From: Flavimarina sp. Hel_I_48
GTDB taxonomy: Bacteria; Bacteroidota; Bacteroidia; Flavobacteriales; Flavobacteriaceae
DNA length: 64,000 nucleotides
NCBI RefSeq assembly: GCF_000733945.1
Contig: NZ_JPOL01000002.1
Location: 3,411,001-3,475,000 of the forward strand
Direction: 5' to 3'
Under the pieces are notes generated by a model. The model was given only the letters and a program-made list of their open reading frames with translations. It was not told where the DNA came from and made no database searches. A program made the position numbers and the translations under genes. This document shows positions 63,245 to 64,000 of the stretch, in pieces; the first letter of the stretch is position 1; each line of letters begins with the position of its first letter.

Positions 63245-64000
63245 TTATTCTTTTAAACCTTGATAGGGTTTATACTCTTTGTCCCCAAACTCTTTTTCTA
63301 TTTGCAGGGTGGTATGGGTTATTTCAAATTTATCGTGCAATTGTTCCCGGATATCATATAAAAATTGATCTTCGTGCCCATCGGGGACGACCAAGTGGGT
63401 GGAAAGTGCCGTTTCGGTGGTGCTCATCGCCCAGATATGGAGATCGTGGACTTCTTCGACCCCTTCAATATTCATGAAATATTTTTCCACTTCATTGATG
63501 TCGATGTTTTTGGAACGGCATCAATGGCTATTTTTACGGAATCCCTCAAAAGTCCCCAGGCACTATATAAAATGACCAGGACAATGACCAAACTAAGCGC
63601 AGGGTCTATCCACGTCAATCCTGTGTATTTAATGGCAAGTCCACCAAGAAGCACTCCTAAAGTTACCCCGGCATCGGCAGCCATATGCAGAAAAGCCCCG
63701 CGTATGTTCAAATCGCCTTTTGAACCTTTCCAAAATAGGAAAGCCGTACCGGTGTTTACCACCAGACCAATGGCAGCCACGACCATCACGATATTACCGG
63801 AGATTTCCGCCGGGTTTTGGAATTTTTGGATGGCATCCCAGGCAATCAGCCCCGCAGCCGCAATGATGATAAGCCCATTGATCATCGAGGCCATAATGGT
63901 CGTTTTCCGTAAACCATACGTGTAACGTTTTGACGGTCTTTTAGTCGCTATTTTAATTGCCGCCCAGGCCAGGATCAGACTAAAGACATCGCTTGCATTG
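63245..64000 (-). pseudogene. czcD: CDF (CzcD/ZnT-like) exporter, 5' partial, frameshifted
   Basis: The 5' end lies outside the window. The upstream part begins NASDVFSLILAWAAIKIA and has HMAADAGVTLG with the second metal-binding His/Asp pair; the C-terminal cytosolic domain has VHDLHIWAMSTTE. The frame breaks after DAVPK at a run of five A (T 63507-63511); six A would restore VPKNIDINEVEKYFMN. A proton-coupled Zn/Cd/Co exporter if intact. The single-base break may be a sequencing error. Confidence 0.82.

Overview
The window comes from a bacterium of the phylum Bacteroidota, most likely a marine or soil Flavobacteriaceae. The evidence is a full set of Bacteroides-type conjugation genes (traE, F, G, J, K, M, N), an RteC-type regulator, DUF4133/DUF4134/DUF4138 families, a type IX secretion sorting tail, a BfmA/BtgA plus MobB mobilisation pair, and TAnnTTTG-like -7 promoter elements without obvious Shine-Dalgarno sites. 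No rRNA, tRNA, integrase or CRISPR array was seen. Genus and species cannot be fixed from the sequence.

Layout. (1) 1-5980: redox and copper genes. On the minus strand are a DsbD-like domain protein, a TlpA thioredoxin broken at an A10 tract, a DsrE-like protein, DoxX and a small exported protein. Diverging on the plus strand are a split YeeE/DUF6691 sulfur-transport pair, two tiny ORFs, a DUF302 protein and a methionine-rich multicopper oxidase. (2) 5981-11732: entry into a conjugative element, with three 223-bp tandem repeats carrying a conserved hairpin, ssb, two small accessory genes, an oriT-like dyad region, mobilisation protein, relaxase and coupling ATPase. (3) 11742-15597: an AT-rich cargo pair, a DNA adenine methyltransferase-like protein and a PD-(D/E)XK-like nuclease, wedged between the mobilisation and transfer operons. 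(4) 15696-22894: the minus-strand mating-pore operon traE-F-G-(VirB5-like)-J-K-M-N plus a DUF4878 lipoprotein. (5) 22895-27391: amidase, a 34-residue ORF, a methyltransferase, a DnaC-like ATPase, a replication-type winged-helix protein with 11-residue repeats, an excisionase-like HTH protein and RteC. (6) 27569-30251: membrane LuxR-type regulator, asparaginase-like protein and MFS exporter. (7) 30284-64000: a large, almost entirely minus-strand metal island. It contains CzcB, CzcA fused to TolC, CusB, DUF305, CopA ATPase, an HMA-AraC fusion regulator, a permease, a K+ channel, a GltB-like protein, DUF2231, a haem-binding protein, DUF3347, a 16-Cys copper-storage protein, a CopA-CopB fusion oxidase, a glycoside hydrolase, a second HMA-AraC fusion, TolC, CusA, an HYC_CC_PP protein, a damaged Zn/Cd ATPase, a malectin-Kelch T9SS protein and a CDF exporter.

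How it works together. The most economical reading is an integrative conjugative element carrying, or inserted beside, a copper/silver and zinc/cadmium/cobalt resistance island. CopA moves Cu(I) from the cytosol to the periplasm, the oxidases convert it to Cu(II), CusABC and CzcAB-TolC export metal across the envelope, and Csp, DUF3347 and Met/His-rich lipoproteins buffer it. Two small AraC proteins with an N-terminal CxxC metal-binding-like domain sit at the ends of the copper operons and are candidate sensors.

Caution. Four genes (TlpA, SHOCT, Zn/Cd ATPase, CDF) are interrupted at short homopolymer runs, so residual sequencing error must be excluded before biological meaning is drawn from them. 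The ATPase also has an internal deletion that a base-calling error would not explain.
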